A stretch of DNA of 64,000 nt from Synechococcus sp. SynAce01. Its GTDB lineage: Bacteria > Cyanobacteriota > Cyanobacteriia > PCC-6307 > Cyanobiaceae. The translations under genes and the position numbers were made by a program. Below are positions 1-13,496 of the stretch, piece after piece. How positions within the stretch are numbered: the stretch's first letter is position 1; each line of letters opens with the position of its first letter. Below the pieces are notes generated by a model, which saw only the letters and a list, made by a program, of their open reading frames with translations, did no database searches and was not told the DNA's origin. The DNA is taken from positions 434,001 to 498,000 of the forward strand of contig NZ_CP018091.1 of NCBI RefSeq assembly GCF_001885215.1, written 5' to 3'.

Positions 1-267
1 AAAATCATCCGTCCGGAGAATCTGGTTCGGCTTCCCAGCCTGCTCGCGGCTGCTGGCGATGATGTCAAAACCGATCTCGGCCCGATGCAGATCGGTGGCC
101 TGATCACGGCAATGGCCACCACCACGTTGACAACCGAACGCATCGGCGGCCGGCCCTTCGATCGCGACGGCATCAGCTACTGGGAAGCTGACTGGCCCGC
201 CGTCACCGCTGGCAGCAACTCCAAGGGCGAAGGATCAGGCGAAGGCCGGTATCGCTTCTTGTTCTGA
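1..267 (+). CDS. LytR-CpsA-Psr (LCP) family protein, C-terminal fragment
   Basis: The window opens inside this gene. The frame is open from base 1 and ends at TGA 265-267, leaving about 88 residues. The fragment contains PSLLAAAGDDVKTDLG, then MQIGGLITAMATT and later the tail GRYRFLF. This matches the C-terminal part of LCP domains, where a helix and an output strand follow the catalytic core. LCP enzymes transfer undecaprenyl-linked glycopolymers to the cell wall or act in similar envelope steps. The arginine-rich active site would lie upstream, outside the window. A second, complete LCP gene sits at 33115. The family call is from the fragment only. Confidence 0.6.
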   Translation, partial: KIIRPENLVRLPSLLAAAGDDVKTDLGPMQIGGLITAMATTTLTTERIGGRPFDRDGISYWEADWPAVTAGSNSKGEGSGEGRYRFLF

Positions 268-270
268 CGC

Positions 271-1308
271 TCAGGCGGCGGCCAGATCAGCAGCCAGCTG
301 CTCGGCAAGCGCCGGAGCCGTTGCGAACGGTCCACTGAAGCCCGCGAAACTCCACAACCCCGGCGCCGCCGCTATCGGACCAACCAAAGGCCCGCCATCG
401 GCGCAGAAGGCCACCGGCACCTGGCGATAGTCGGCATCAAGGCGCGCAAGGGCTGGATCCAGCAGCGCCAGCCCTCGGCGCAAGCGTTGCTCCATCCGCG
501 TGGGATCGGGAGGCACAAGACCTCCGGGGCCGGCGGGCACCAGTGTGATCTGCCCCAATAAAGCCCCGCTCCCCCAGGGGGCCAGGCCAGCATCAACAAT
601 CCAGGCGTCCTGCGTCAGCGCGGCGGACCTGGCCTCCAGGGCCGGCCGGCGCCAGGCACGCGGTTGCACGACCCTGCCGCGCCGCACCTGCTCAAGCCAG
701 GGATTGCCAGCGGGAAGATCCCTGACAATCAGCACACCGGCCCAGCTGTGACGCAGGTTGGACACAAGAGATGGCCACAGACTCCGGCAAAACGCTCCTG
801 CGGCCAGAACAACCTGGCTGGACTCGAGGCTGGCGGATGGCGAGGGGTCCGGCCCAGCCAACCGCAGGATCCAGCCCCCCCCTGGACGTGGCTGCAGGTT
901 CAGCACCCGGGCGTCGAGCTGGTTCACCCCGGCGGCGGCAAGAACCCTTGGCAGGGCAGCCGTGAAGCGCCTACTGTCCACTTGCCCCACAGGCAACGCG
1001 GCGCTGAGCAAGGCAAGGGCTGGCGGTGGCAGTTGGTCAAGCCATCCGCCCCAGCTGTGCAGCACCAGCCCGCTGGCAGCAAAGCCCAGCGGGCCATGAC
1101 ACGACTCCAGCTGCCGCCAGTGACGGCGAGCGGAGAAGCCAAGCATGGCTCCGTAGCTCAGTGAGGTGGCCGAGCCAGGTGGATCCGCCGGATCTTCGGC
1201 TGGTGCCACCAGGGTGACGGCCAGACCGCGGCTGATCAGGGCGAGGGCAACCAGCACACCGGCCAGGCCACCGCCCACGACAACCACCGCATCGCGCGGC
1301 GCTGCCAT
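271..1308 (-). CDS. FAD-dependent oxidoreductase (DAO/glycine-oxidase-like)
   Basis: A 345-aa protein beginning with a Rossmann motif (VVVVGGGLAGV, residues 8-18) that binds the FAD adenine dinucleotide. The C-terminal part (ADGGPLVGPI...FAGFSGPFATAP) resembles the second FAD-contact region of the D-amino-acid oxidase (DAO) superfamily. Such enzymes oxidise amines or hydroxy acids with oxygen or another acceptor; the substrate cannot be read from sequence. It lies 3 bp downstream of the PsbP gene on the same strand, so the two are probably co-transcribed. The ATG at 1306-1308 is the only sensible start. Confidence 0.8.
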   Translation of the reverse strand: MAAPRDAVVVVGGGLAGVLVALALISRGLAVTLVAPAEDPADPPGSATSLSYGAMLGFSARRHWRQLESCHGPLGFAASGLVLHSWGGWLDQLPPPALALLSAALPVGQVDSRRFTAALPRVLAAAGVNQLDARVLNLQPRPGGGWILRLAGPDPSPSASLESSQVVLAAGAFCRSLWPSLVSNLRHSWAGVLIVRDLPAGNPWLEQVRRGRVVQPRAWRRPALEARSAALTQDAWIVDAGLAPWGSGALLGQITLVPAGPGGLVPPDPTRMEQRLRRGLALLDPALARLDADYRQVPVAFCADGGPLVGPIAAAPGLWSFAGFSGPFATAPALAEQLAADLAAA

Positions 1309-1311
1309 GGC

Positions 1312-1908
1312 TCAGATCTGCAGGGTGAAGGAGGTGATCACGTTGTGGAACAAGTCGCTCACTTTGGGCCAGCGGGCTTCGTTGGTGCTCGCCGCCAGGG
1401 TGTACAGACGGCCACGGTCAACAACAACGGTGGCCAGTTCGTGCCGGTCCCGATCGGCGAGATGAACGGCGTACTCCAGGTCATAGAAGGTATGGCCGCC
1501 ATCCTCACGCTCGATCGCCTCGACCAGTTCGGCCTGGCGGCCACTGCCTTCTGGGGCAATCACAATCCGGCCCAGCTTCTCTCCCACCGCCACGGCGCTA
1601 CCGAGATTCTCGAGGCTGTTGGTGTCATTCACATCGGAGATCACCAGGCTGAGGGTCTCGTCGCTGTTGATCAGATCGTGGAAGACCACCTGGGGACCGT
1701 CGCTGACGGCCACCCGATTCCAGCCGGTGGGATAGAGAAAGGCGTAGCGGCCATCGGGGCTCTGAAAGGTGTTCAGGCCCGCCCCCGACGCACTGCAGCC
1801 GCTCAGACCGGCCCCGATCAACAGGGCAGCGAGAACCCAGCTGAACAGGCGGGTGAGGAACGACGACGGCAACGACAAGGGCAGCACAGGGGAAGGGGAC
1901 GGAGCCAT
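1312..1908 (-). CDS. PsbP-family lipoprotein
   Basis: A 198-aa protein. After an N-terminal hydrophobic segment comes a lipobox-like LSGC (about residues 34-37), so the mature protein is probably a thylakoid or plasma-membrane lipoprotein. The rest (FQSPDGRYAFLYPTGW, then WPKVSDLFHNVITSF at the end) is the PsbP fold. PsbP-type proteins (CyanoP) associate with photosystem II assembly on the lumenal side. I chose the ATG at 1906-1908 because longer versions would run into recR on the other strand and lack a signal sequence at the N-terminus. The FAD oxidoreductase follows 3 bp downstream. Confidence 0.88.
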   Translation of the reverse strand: MAPSPSPVLPLSLPSSFLTRLFSWVLAALLIGAGLSGCSASGAGLNTFQSPDGRYAFLYPTGWNRVAVSDGPQVVFHDLINSDETLSLVISDVNDTNSLENLGSAVAVGEKLGRIVIAPEGSGRQAELVEAIEREDGGHTFYDLEYAVHLADRDRHELATVVVDRGRLYTLAASTNEARWPKVSDLFHNVITSFTLQI

Positions 1909-2007
1909 CAGCTGACGACCGGTGCGAGGGAGGTGCCAGAGCACCGCCGCCATTCTGAACCGTGCCAGGACGCAGGCCCCTAGATTCCGGCCAGTTGCGG
2001 CGGTTCT

Positions 2008-2607
2008 CTGAGCGGCTTCACCCGCCCACTGGCCCGGTTGATCGACCAGTTCGAGCGATTGCCGGGGATCGGGCCTCGCACGGCCCAACGCTTGGCCCTG
2101 CACCTGCTCAGGCAGCCCGAAGAACAGATCCATGCCTTCGCCGATGCCCTGCTGGCGGCTCGCAGCCAGGTGGGCCAGTGCAAACGCTGTTTTCACCTCT
2201 CGGCTGAGCCCCTTTGCGAGATCTGCCTGAATGAAACGCGCCGCAACGGCCAGCTCTGCGTGGTGGCCGATTCACGCGACCTGCTCGCCCTGGAGCGCAC
2301 CCGGGAATTCAAGGGGGCATATCACGTGCTCGGCGGTTTGATCTCGCCGATGGATGGGGTCGGACCAGACCTTCTGCATGTCCAGTCGCTGGTGCAGCGG
2401 GTGGACAGCGAGGACATCAGCGAGGTGATCCTGGCGCTGACCCCGAGCGTGGAAGGTGACACCACCAGCCTCTATCTGGCCAGGCTGCTGCGGCCGTTCA
2501 CCCCTGTCAGCAGGATCGCCTACGGCCTGCCGGTAGGCAGCGAACTGGAGTACGCCGATGAGGTCACCCTGGCGCGAGCCTTGGAAGGCCGCCGCAGAAT
2601 GGATTAG
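2008..2607 (+). CDS. recR: Recombination mediator protein RecR
   Basis: RecR works with RecO and RecF to load RecA on gapped DNA. The protein has the helix-hairpin-helix [20 protein letters not shown], a four-cysteine zinc finger (CKRC...CEIC), a Toprim domain ([14 protein letters not shown]) and the C-terminal [19 protein letters not shown]. The conserved N-terminus [15 protein letters not shown] extends upstream of the first TTG (2038). Between the in-frame TAG at 1981-1983 and that TTG there is no ATG, GTG or TTG. A CTG at 2008 gives [14 protein letters not shown], which matches the usual RecR start, so I place the start there (199 aa). If TTG 2038 is used, ten conserved residues are lost. 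lipA begins 2 bp after the stop. Confidence 0.9.
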   Translation: MSGFTRPLARLIDQFERLPGIGPRTAQRLALHLLRQPEEQIHAFADALLAARSQVGQCKRCFHLSAEPLCEICLNETRRNGQLCVVADSRDLLALERTREFKGAYHVLGGLISPMDGVGPDLLHVQSLVQRVDSEDISEVILALTPSVEGDTTSLYLARLLRPFTPVSRIAYGLPVGSELEYADEVTLARALEGRRRMD

Positions 2608-2609
2608 CG

Positions 2610-3554
2610 ATGGCAAGGGATGCAATGAATCCAGCGGCGCAAACGGTCACCGGCCGTCGCCACAGCGCCATCGCCCCGGCCGAGCGGCTGCCGCCATGGC
2701 TGCGACGACCGATCGGCACGGCCTCAGACCTCGAGGCAGTTCAGGAGGTGGTCAAACAGCAGCGGCTGCACACGATCTGCGAAGAGGGCCGCTGCCCCAA
2801 CCGGGGCGAGTGCTACGCAGCCGGCACCGCCACCTTCCTGCTGGGCGGTCCGATCTGCACCCGCAGCTGCGCCTTCTGCCAGGTGGAGAAGGGCCAGGCT
2901 CCGGTTCCCTTCGATGCCGACGAGGCCGAACGGGTGGCCGAAGCCGTTGACACCCTCAAGCTGCGCTACGTGGTGCTCACCGCTGTCGCCCGCGACGACC
3001 TGGCCGACCACGGCGCCAGCCTGTTCACCGGAACAATGGCGGCGATACGGCGCCGCCATCCCCAGATCGCGATCGAGGTGCTCACCCCTGATTTCTGGGG
3101 CGGCCATCGCGGCGAAGCGGAAGGTGTGGCGGCCCAGCAACAGCGCCTGGGCGTAGTCCTGGCGGCAGAGCCGGTCTGCTTCAACCACAACATCGAGACG
3201 GTGCAGCGACTGCAGGGGCAGGTGCGCCGTGGTGCCACCTACTCCCGTTCCTTGGGATTGCTGGCGGCCTGCCGGCAGCTGGCCCCCGCCATCCCAACCA
3301 AATCAGGCCTGATGCTGGGCCTGGGCGAAACGCTCGAGGAGGTGATGGAGGCCCTGGCCGATCTCCGGGGCGTGGGATGCGAGCGCGTCACCATCGGGCA
3401 ATACCTGCGGCCTTCCCTGGCTCACCTGCCAGTGGATCGCTACTGGCGACCCGAGGAATTTATGAAGCTGGGAGAGCTGGCCCAAGGCCTGGGCTTTAAC
3501 CAGGTGCGCTGCGGACCACTGGTGCGCAGCAGTTACCACGCCGGCGAGAACTAA
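2610..3554 (+). CDS. lipA: Lipoyl synthase LipA (radical SAM)
   Basis: LipA inserts two sulfur atoms into octanoyl groups on lipoyl domains of 2-oxoacid dehydrogenases and the glycine cleavage system. Both iron-sulfur signatures are present: the auxiliary cluster motif C-x4-C-x5-C ([12 protein letters not shown], about residues 56-67) and the radical SAM motif C-x3-C-x2-C (CTRSCAFC, about 82-89). The C-terminal RSSYHAGE with its conserved serine is also present. Length 314 aa is normal. Start ATG 2610 is 2 bp after recR, so the pair is an operon; ATG 2625 is an alternative. A strong inverted repeat begins 5 bp after the stop. Confidence 0.96.
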   Translation: MARDAMNPAAQTVTGRRHSAIAPAERLPPWLRRPIGTASDLEAVQEVVKQQRLHTICEEGRCPNRGECYAAGTATFLLGGPICTRSCAFCQVEKGQAPVPFDADEAERVAEAVDTLKLRYVVLTAVARDDLADHGASLFTGTMAAIRRRHPQIAIEVLTPDFWGGHRGEAEGVAAQQQRLGVVLAAEPVCFNHNIETVQRLQGQVRRGATYSRSLGLLAACRQLAPAIPTKSGLMLGLGETLEEVMEALADLRGVGCERVTIGQYLRPSLAHLPVDRYWRPEEFMKLGELAQGLGFNQVRCGPLVRSSYHAGEN

Positions 3555-3558
3555 GACG

Positions 3559-3614
3559 TCACATCTGCCGGGAGATCGGCGGATCTGATCAGTGGAACTG
3601 ATCGGCAGATGTGA
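3559..3614. repeat. Nested inverted repeat after lipA
   Basis: A perfect 12-bp inverted repeat (TCACATCTGCCG at 3559-3570 with CGGCAGATGTGA at 3603-3614) encloses an inner hairpin GATCAGT-gga-ACTGATC (3587-3603). There is no T-run, so a simple intrinsic terminator is not indicated. It could stop or stabilise the lipA transcript, or be a scar of a small mobile element. It lies directly before the disrupted gltS. Confidence 0.7.
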
Positions 3615-3681
3615 TCAGCGGGGGAGTCAACAGGAAAAACAAGCCGGGCCACAGGAACGCACCAATTCAATTCGTTCTTTT

Positions 3682-3719
3682 CAATCAGGTCTTCTCAATC
3701 AGGTCTTCTCGATCAGTTC
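3682..3719. repeat. 14-bp tandem repeat upstream of gltS
   Basis: The unit CAATCAGGTCTTCT occurs twice without mismatch at 3682-3695 and 3696-3709. A third, degraded copy begins at 3710. The repeat occupies the place where the 5' end and start region of gltS would be expected. Confidence 0.85.
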
Positions 3720-3752
3720 TCCACGAAATCACAACCCTGTTCCATACAATTT

Positions 3753-8853
<5,101 letters not shown>

Positions 8854-8888
8854 CCCTCGGCCAAAAGAGTGGGGCGAAGCTAACCCGC

Positions 8889-9428
8889 TTAGCGCAGATC
8901 TGAAGGACTGATCTGGAGCGGGGTCAGGATTGCACGGCATCGCCGCAAGCCTTCCTGGCAATCTGCCGCCATCAGCAGACCTGCCCCGCCCCAGAACACC
9001 CGCAGAACCAAGTCGAGAGGCCCACTGCCCACCGCCCGGCCAGGCACGAATCCAAAACGCCGGAAGTAGCGCACCAGGCGCTGATGTTGTCGCTGTTCAT
9101 CCCGAATCGCCAGCAGCTGGGCTCGGCGGCAGGGCGTTTGCTCCAGGGCCCAGGCAAAGGTGGCGGCCCAGATCAGCACCCCGACGATCCGGTCGTCGGA
9201 GCGCACCCGCAGGGTGTCGAGATGGAGGCCAGAGGGGAGCGGCAGGGCCCAGCCCTTGAGCTCACCGAGTAACTCCGCCGCTTCCCCCTGCCGGCAGCGG
9301 GCCACCCCGACCCGCAGGCCCCAGACCCCCAGGCGCCGGCCAACCTGGAGGCGAAGGCGCAGACCGCGTGCCGCGGCCAACAGCTCGATCGCGGCGAGGC
9401 TGGGCAGGCCTGGGGGCAGGTCGCTCAT
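8889..9428 (-). CDS. Conserved cyanobacterial GNAT-like protein
   Basis: A 179-aa protein. The central part (LDTLRVRSDDRIVGVLIWAATFAWALEQTPCRRAQLLAIRDE) followed by RLVRYFRRFGFV looks like the acetyl-CoA-binding half of an N-acetyltransferase, with the typical F-R-R-x-G-F end of the fold. The N-terminal half does not show a clear GNAT pattern. The substrate is unknown. Its ATG overlaps the stop of the GST-DUF952 gene (ATGA at 9425-9428), so translation is probably coupled. Confidence 0.6.
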   Translation of the reverse strand: MSDLPPGLPSLAAIELLAAARGLRLRLQVGRRLGVWGLRVGVARCRQGEAAELLGELKGWALPLPSGLHLDTLRVRSDDRIVGVLIWAATFAWALEQTPCRRAQLLAIRDEQRQHQRLVRYFRRFGFVPGRAVGSGPLDLVLRVFWGGAGLLMAADCQEGLRRCRAILTPLQISPSDLR

Positions 9429-10405
9429 GCCGGGTAACGCTCCACCGCAAGCACCGCGCCGATGGGCAGGGGACCGTAGAGATGGGGGAAGCGTTCACCG
9501 CCAGGCGGCACCGGCTCCAGCTTCAGGGGAGCCGTGAGCCGGTCGGGATCAATGGTGAGCAGCCGCACCGCCCCGGCATCGGCGTAGAAACGCTGGTAGG
9601 TGGCGGCCAGCTGGTGAGCCCAGCTGGCGTGGATGAATCCCACCTGCTCCAGGCTCTGGCCCCGGGTCGAGCGGAGATACACCCCTGCCGCCTCTGCCTC
9701 GTCCCATTCAGCGGCCAGTGCCAGGTGGTAAAGGAAACGGGGAGAGCGCCAGCGCAGTTGCTGGCCCATCACCGCCGAGAAAGCTTCGCTGGCCAGAAAA
9801 CGCTCGAGCCAGTGCTGCAGGGGCCCAAGCCCGGGCTCGTTGTCGAAGCCGGCCGGGTCGGCCAGGCGGAACTGACGCACGAACGGCAACAGGGCCAGAT
9901 CGGCAAGGCAGGGGCGCGAGCCCAGCAGCCAGCCGCCGGCCCCAGCGGAAATCCCGGCGGCCAATGCCGCGTTCCAGCGATGCAGAACCGCCAACGCGGC
10001 CTGGCGATGGGCCGTCGCATCGGCGCCCGGATAGCGACTGGCGTATTTGAAGCGATCGAGATGGCCCTTGAACGTTCCGTCATTGATCGCCACCAGTTCG
10101 TCGCTTCTGCGGGCCAGCTCGGGCTCGCCGCGTCGCAGCAGATCCTGGGGATCGGACTGCCCCAGCGCCCAGTGCATCACCTCCAGGCTCTCCTCAATCA
10201 CCCAGACCGGCCGGCCGCTGCTCGCTGGGCCTTCCAGCACCGGCACCGTGCCCTTCGGTGACACCGCCAAAAGCTCGGCCGGCTTGGCCTGGAGGCTCAC
10301 CTCGCGCAGCTCCACCGCCAGGCCAGCCGCGCTCAGGGCCAGCCGGGCGCGGATCGCGTAGGGGCAGCGGCGAAAACTCCACAGCACCGGAGCCTGGCCA
10401 CTCAC
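9425..10405 (-). CDS. Glutathione S-transferase fused to DUF952 domain
   Basis: A 326-aa two-part protein. Residues about 6-215 form a GST: a thioredoxin-like domain with CPYAIRARLALSAAGL and the cis-proline motif KGTVPVLE, then a helical domain. Residues about 222-322 are a DUF952 domain: FLYHLALAAEWDEAEAAGVY, the GFIHAS motif, LLTIDPDRLTAPLKLE and FPHLYGPLPIGAV. DUF952 proteins are usually short and free-standing, and their reaction is not established. The start is GTG 10403-10405, whose bases overlap the stop of the 75-aa gene (GTGA). Both neighbours are joined by 4-nt overlaps, which argues for one operon. Confidence 0.85.
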   Translation of the reverse strand: MSGQAPVLWSFRRCPYAIRARLALSAAGLAVELREVSLQAKPAELLAVSPKGTVPVLEGPASSGRPVWVIEESLEVMHWALGQSDPQDLLRRGEPELARRSDELVAINDGTFKGHLDRFKYASRYPGADATAHRQAALAVLHRWNAALAAGISAGAGGWLLGSRPCLADLALLPFVRQFRLADPAGFDNEPGLGPLQHWLERFLASEAFSAVMGQQLRWRSPRFLYHLALAAEWDEAEAAGVYLRSTRGQSLEQVGFIHASWAHQLAATYQRFYADAGAVRLLTIDPDRLTAPLKLEPVPPGGERFPHLYGPLPIGAVLAVERYPA

Positions 10406-10629
10406 CGCGCGGCCAGGAGGCGTTGCAACGACGCAGAGACGCCGACACGCTCGGCGGGATCTCCAACAAGCGTTAGCTCGCCGGACTTCGGCCACCAGTT
10501 GAGGCGAAGATTGGTATCTGGCCCACCGAAAATGAACATCTCGAACTGACCTTTGTGTTCCCAGTGGCCCTGGCCATCGAGGGAATCCACCAGAACCTTG
10601 AGCTCATCAAGCGTGCCAAGGAATGTCAT
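10402..10629 (-). CDS. Small conserved protein (75 aa)
   Basis: A 75-aa protein starting MTFLGTLDELKVLVDSL, with a central GHWEHKGQFEMFIFGG and then NLRLNWWPKSGELTLVG. It looks like a compact alpha-beta domain rich in aromatic residues; there is no signal peptide or membrane segment. I believe similar short proteins occur in other cyanobacteria, but I do not know a function. It starts 25 bp after trhO and overlaps the next gene by 4 nt. Start ATG 10629 was chosen because longer forms run into trhO and lose the typical composition. Confidence 0.7.
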   Translation of the reverse strand: MTFLGTLDELKVLVDSLDGQGHWEHKGQFEMFIFGGPDTNLRLNWWPKSGELTLVGDPAERVGVSASLQRLLAAR

Positions 10630-10654
10630 CGAGGCGGATCGCAGCAAAGCCAGT

Positions 10655-11635
10655 TTACGGAGCTGGACTGGCTTGGGGATCCACCGCCCAAGCTGCAGAA
10701 CCGATGTGGTTCTCCCCCCGCCCGCGCGCCAGGGAGATCTGGCGTTGGCGCTCGGCGAAGCGAGCACAGTCGGCGTTGCTGAATTGGCCGATGCAGTGGT
10801 GGCAGCTCACCCCTTCCACGTAGCTGGGCTGCTGGCGATCGGCCAGCGAGAGGGGCAGCCCGCAGGCATGGCAAAGGCTGTGGCTGCCGGGCTCGAGCCG
10901 GTGATTCAGCGCCACGCGCTGGTCAAAGACGAAACACTCGCCCCGCCAGCGGCTCTGGCTCTCGGGCACCTCCTCGAGATAGCGAAGGATCCCCCCCTTC
11001 AACTGGTGCACCCCCTCGAATCCCTGCTGCTGGAGATAGGCCGTGGCCTTCTCACAACGGATGCCGCCGGTGCAGAACAGGGCCAGCCGGCGGGGCTGGC
11101 GCGCCGCCACCAGAGCGTGGAGATCGCGCTCCACCCAGGCTGGAAAGTCGCGGAAGCTGGCGGTGGCCGGATCGATCGCCCCGTCGAAGCTGCCCAGCGT
11201 CACCTCATAGGTGTTGCGGGTGTCGATCACCAGGGTGTCTGGGTCCGCGATCAGGTCGTCCCACTGCTGCGGCGGAACGTCGGTGGTCTGCCGTTGCGCC
11301 GGCTGGATCTCCGGCCGGCCCATGGTGACGATTTCAGCCTTGATCCTCAGCTTCAAGCGGTGGAACACCTGCCGCTCACTCCAGCTGAATTTGGGCTCAA
11401 GATCGGCCAGGCGGGGATCAAGGCGCAGCTGATCGAGAAAGCCACGCAAGCCAGTCTCAGGCCCGCAGAGCGTTCCGTTCAGACCTTCCTCGGCCAGCAA
11501 CAGGGTGCCTTTCAGGCCAGCGGCCGCCGCCAGCGGCAGCCATTCGGCGCGCCGCTGGCGGAGCTCGCCGGGCTCGAAGCTCACGAACGCATAGAACGCC
11601 GCCACCAACCAGGGGGTATCGCCGGAATCGCTCAC
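10655..11635 (-). CDS. trhO: tRNA uridine(34) hydroxylase TrhO (rhodanese family)
   Basis: TrhO uses oxygen to hydroxylate uridine 34 in the tRNA wobble position, the first step to 5-methoxyuridine-type modifications. The 326-aa protein has the N-terminal acylphosphatase-like domain ([14 protein letters not shown]), the rhodanese domain ([19 protein letters not shown]) with active-site loop [10 protein letters not shown], and a C-terminal four-cysteine zinc-like region (CHACGLPLS...CHHC). This is the YceA architecture. GTG start at 11633-11635 overlaps the bioB stop. Confidence 0.92.
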   Translation of the reverse strand: MSDSGDTPWLVAAFYAFVSFEPGELRQRRAEWLPLAAAAGLKGTLLLAEEGLNGTLCGPETGLRGFLDQLRLDPRLADLEPKFSWSERQVFHRLKLRIKAEIVTMGRPEIQPAQRQTTDVPPQQWDDLIADPDTLVIDTRNTYEVTLGSFDGAIDPATASFRDFPAWVERDLHALVAARQPRRLALFCTGGIRCEKATAYLQQQGFEGVHQLKGGILRYLEEVPESQSRWRGECFVFDQRVALNHRLEPGSHSLCHACGLPLSLADRQQPSYVEGVSCHHCIGQFSNADCARFAERQRQISLARGRGENHIGSAAWAVDPQASPAP

Positions 11636-12663
11636 ACCGTGTTGAGGCTGGGTACTTCCACGCTCACGCCCGCCGCCGCCAACAGGGCACGATCAGCCGC
11701 CACATCGGGGTTGCCCGTGGTGAGCAGGGTGTCGCCGTAAAAGATCGAATCGGCGCCCGCCTGCAGGCAGAGGATCTGGGCCTCACGGCTGAGCTGTTCG
11801 CGGCCGGCGCTCAGGCGCACCCGGCTGAAGGGCATCAGCATCCGAGCGGTGGCCACCATCCGCACCAGCTCCAGCGGATCGAGCGGTTCCTGTTGCTCCA
11901 GTGGTGTGCCCTCCACCGCCACCAGGGCATTGATCGGCACGCTCTCGGGGTGGGGATCGAGGTTGGCGAGCACCTGCAGAAGCCCGGCCCGGTCGGTGTC
12001 GCTCTCGCCCATGCCGATGATGCCGCCGCAGCAGACGGTCAAACCCGCCCGGCGCACCCTGGCGAGGGTTTCAAGGCGCTCCTGATAGGTGCGCGTGGTG
12101 GTGATCCGGCCGTAGAACTCGGGGCTGGTGTCGAGGTTGTGGTTATAGGCGGTGAGGCCAGCGGCAGCCAGCCGTTCGGCCTGCTGGTCGGTGAGCATGC
12201 CGGCGGTGACGCAGGCCTCCAGGCCCAGGGCCCGCACCCCGGCCACCATGGCGAGCATGGCGTCGAAGGGGGCACCATCGCGAATGTCGCGCCAAGCCCA
12301 GCCCATGCAAAAGCGATGGGCGCCTGCGGCCTTGGCAGCGCGGGCCCGCTCCAGCACCGGCTCCACCGCCAGCTCCGGGCGACCGCTGACATCGGCGCTG
12401 TGGTGCATCGATTGGGGGCAGTAGGCGCAGTCTTCTTCGCAGCCGCCGGTCTTGACGCTCAGCAGGGAAGCCAGCTGGACCCGATAGCCAGGATTGGCGG
12501 CCCGGTGCACCTGCTGGGCCTGCCAGAGCAACTCCAGCAGGGGTTGCTGCAGGAGATCTTCGATCTCCTGGCGGCTCCAGTTGTGACGCAGCGGAACCGG
12601 CAAGGTCTGATCGCCGTTAGCGGAGCTGACAGCGGCGGGTGAGGGGGCGGAGGGGGCGATCAA
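11632..12663 (-). CDS. bioB: Biotin synthase BioB (radical SAM)
   Basis: BioB inserts sulfur into dethiobiotin. The 343-aa protein has the radical SAM motif C-x3-C-x2-C ([11 protein letters not shown], about residues 74-84), the SVKTGGC lead-in, [14 protein letters not shown], the GGIIGMGES glycine loop and [10 protein letters not shown] near the end with the conserved arginine that contacts the 2Fe-2S cluster. Other biotin genes are not adjacent. It sits between uppS and trhO with 4-nt overlaps on both sides. Confidence 0.96.
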   Translation of the reverse strand: MIAPSAPSPAAVSSANGDQTLPVPLRHNWSRQEIEDLLQQPLLELLWQAQQVHRAANPGYRVQLASLLSVKTGGCEEDCAYCPQSMHHSADVSGRPELAVEPVLERARAAKAAGAHRFCMGWAWRDIRDGAPFDAMLAMVAGVRALGLEACVTAGMLTDQQAERLAAAGLTAYNHNLDTSPEFYGRITTTRTYQERLETLARVRRAGLTVCCGGIIGMGESDTDRAGLLQVLANLDPHPESVPINALVAVEGTPLEQQEPLDPLELVRMVATARMLMPFSRVRLSAGREQLSREAQILCLQAGADSIFYGDTLLTTGNPDVAADRALLAAAGVSVEVPSLNTV

Positions 12664-13496
12664 GACGGGACGTGGGAAGGGGGAGTGGGGGGAGCGACCG
12701 GCGCAGGGGCCGTGGCTGTGACACCGCCGAAGCGACGCTGGCGGTTCTGAAAATCGAGCAAGGCCTGCACCAGGGCCTGCTCGTTGAAATCGGGCCAGAG
12801 CACATCGGTGATGTGGATTTCGGCGTAGGCCAGCTGCCAGAGCAGGAAATTGCTGATCCTGTATTCACCACTGGTGCGGATCAGCAGATCCGGATCCACC
12901 TCCCCGACCGTCTGCAGCTGGCCGGCGAAGGCGGCTTCATCAATCGCGCCTGGATCGAGCTCACCCCGCGCCACCGCTTCGGCCAGCCGCCGGGCCGCCT
13001 GGACCAGCTCCCGCCGACCGCCGTAGTTGGTGCAGACGTTGAAGTGAATCCCCGTGTTGGCGGCGGTGCGGGCCGTGGCGGCAGTGATCAGTTGCTGCAG
13101 GCCCGGCGGGAGCTGCTCGAGATCGCCGAGGAAGCGGATCCGCACCTGCTCGCGCTCCAACCCCTCCAGCTCCCGGGCCAGAACCCGCTCAAACAGGGTC
13201 ATCAGAAAACTCACCTCCTCGCCCGGCCGATTCCAGTTCTCGGTGGAGAAGGCATAGGTGGTCAGGGCGCTGATGCCCCAGTCACTGCAGAGGCGCAGGG
13301 TGCGTTTCAACGCCTCCACGCCTTCGCGGTGCCCCATCACCCTGGGCAGGTTGCGCTGGCGAGCCCAGCGCCCGTTGCCATCCATGATCACCGCCACATG
13401 GGCGGGCAGGCGGGCCGGGTCGAGCAGGGCCGGTAACGGCGCGATTGCTTGCCGGGACGCCTGGATCAGGTCAGTGGTCGCCAGGGAGCGACTCAT
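12660..13496 (-). CDS. uppS: Isoprenyl transferase (undecaprenyl diphosphate synthase)
   Basis: This cis-prenyltransferase makes the C55 carrier lipid for peptidoglycan and glycans. The 278-aa protein contains [14 protein letters not shown] (catalytic Asp, about residue 39), [21 protein letters not shown] and the C-terminal [24 protein letters not shown] block. A proline-rich tail of about 20 residues is unlike the core and may be disordered. It overlaps cdaA and bioB by 4 nt each. The cdaA-uppS order is common in cyanobacteria and links wall precursor supply to c-di-AMP control. Confidence 0.95.
   Translation of the reverse strand: MSRSLATTDLIQASRQAIAPLPALLDPARLPAHVAVIMDGNGRWARQRNLPRVMGHREGVEALKRTLRLCSDWGISALTTYAFSTENWNRPGEEVSFLMTLFERVLARELEGLEREQVRIRFLGDLEQLPPGLQQLITAATARTAANTGIHFNVCTNYGGRRELVQAARRLAEAVARGELDPGAIDEAAFAGQLQTVGEVDPDLLIRTSGEYRISNFLLWQLAYAEIHITDVLWPDFNEQALVQALLDFQNRQRRFGGVTATAPAPVAPPTPPSHVPS

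Noticed and set aside
1909-2196. N-terminal extension of the PsbP gene
   Set aside because: It covers recR on the other strand and would bury the lipoprotein signal inside the protein.
3682-3719. CRISPR-like array
   Set aside because: Units are 14 bp, tandem without spacers; not a CRISPR.
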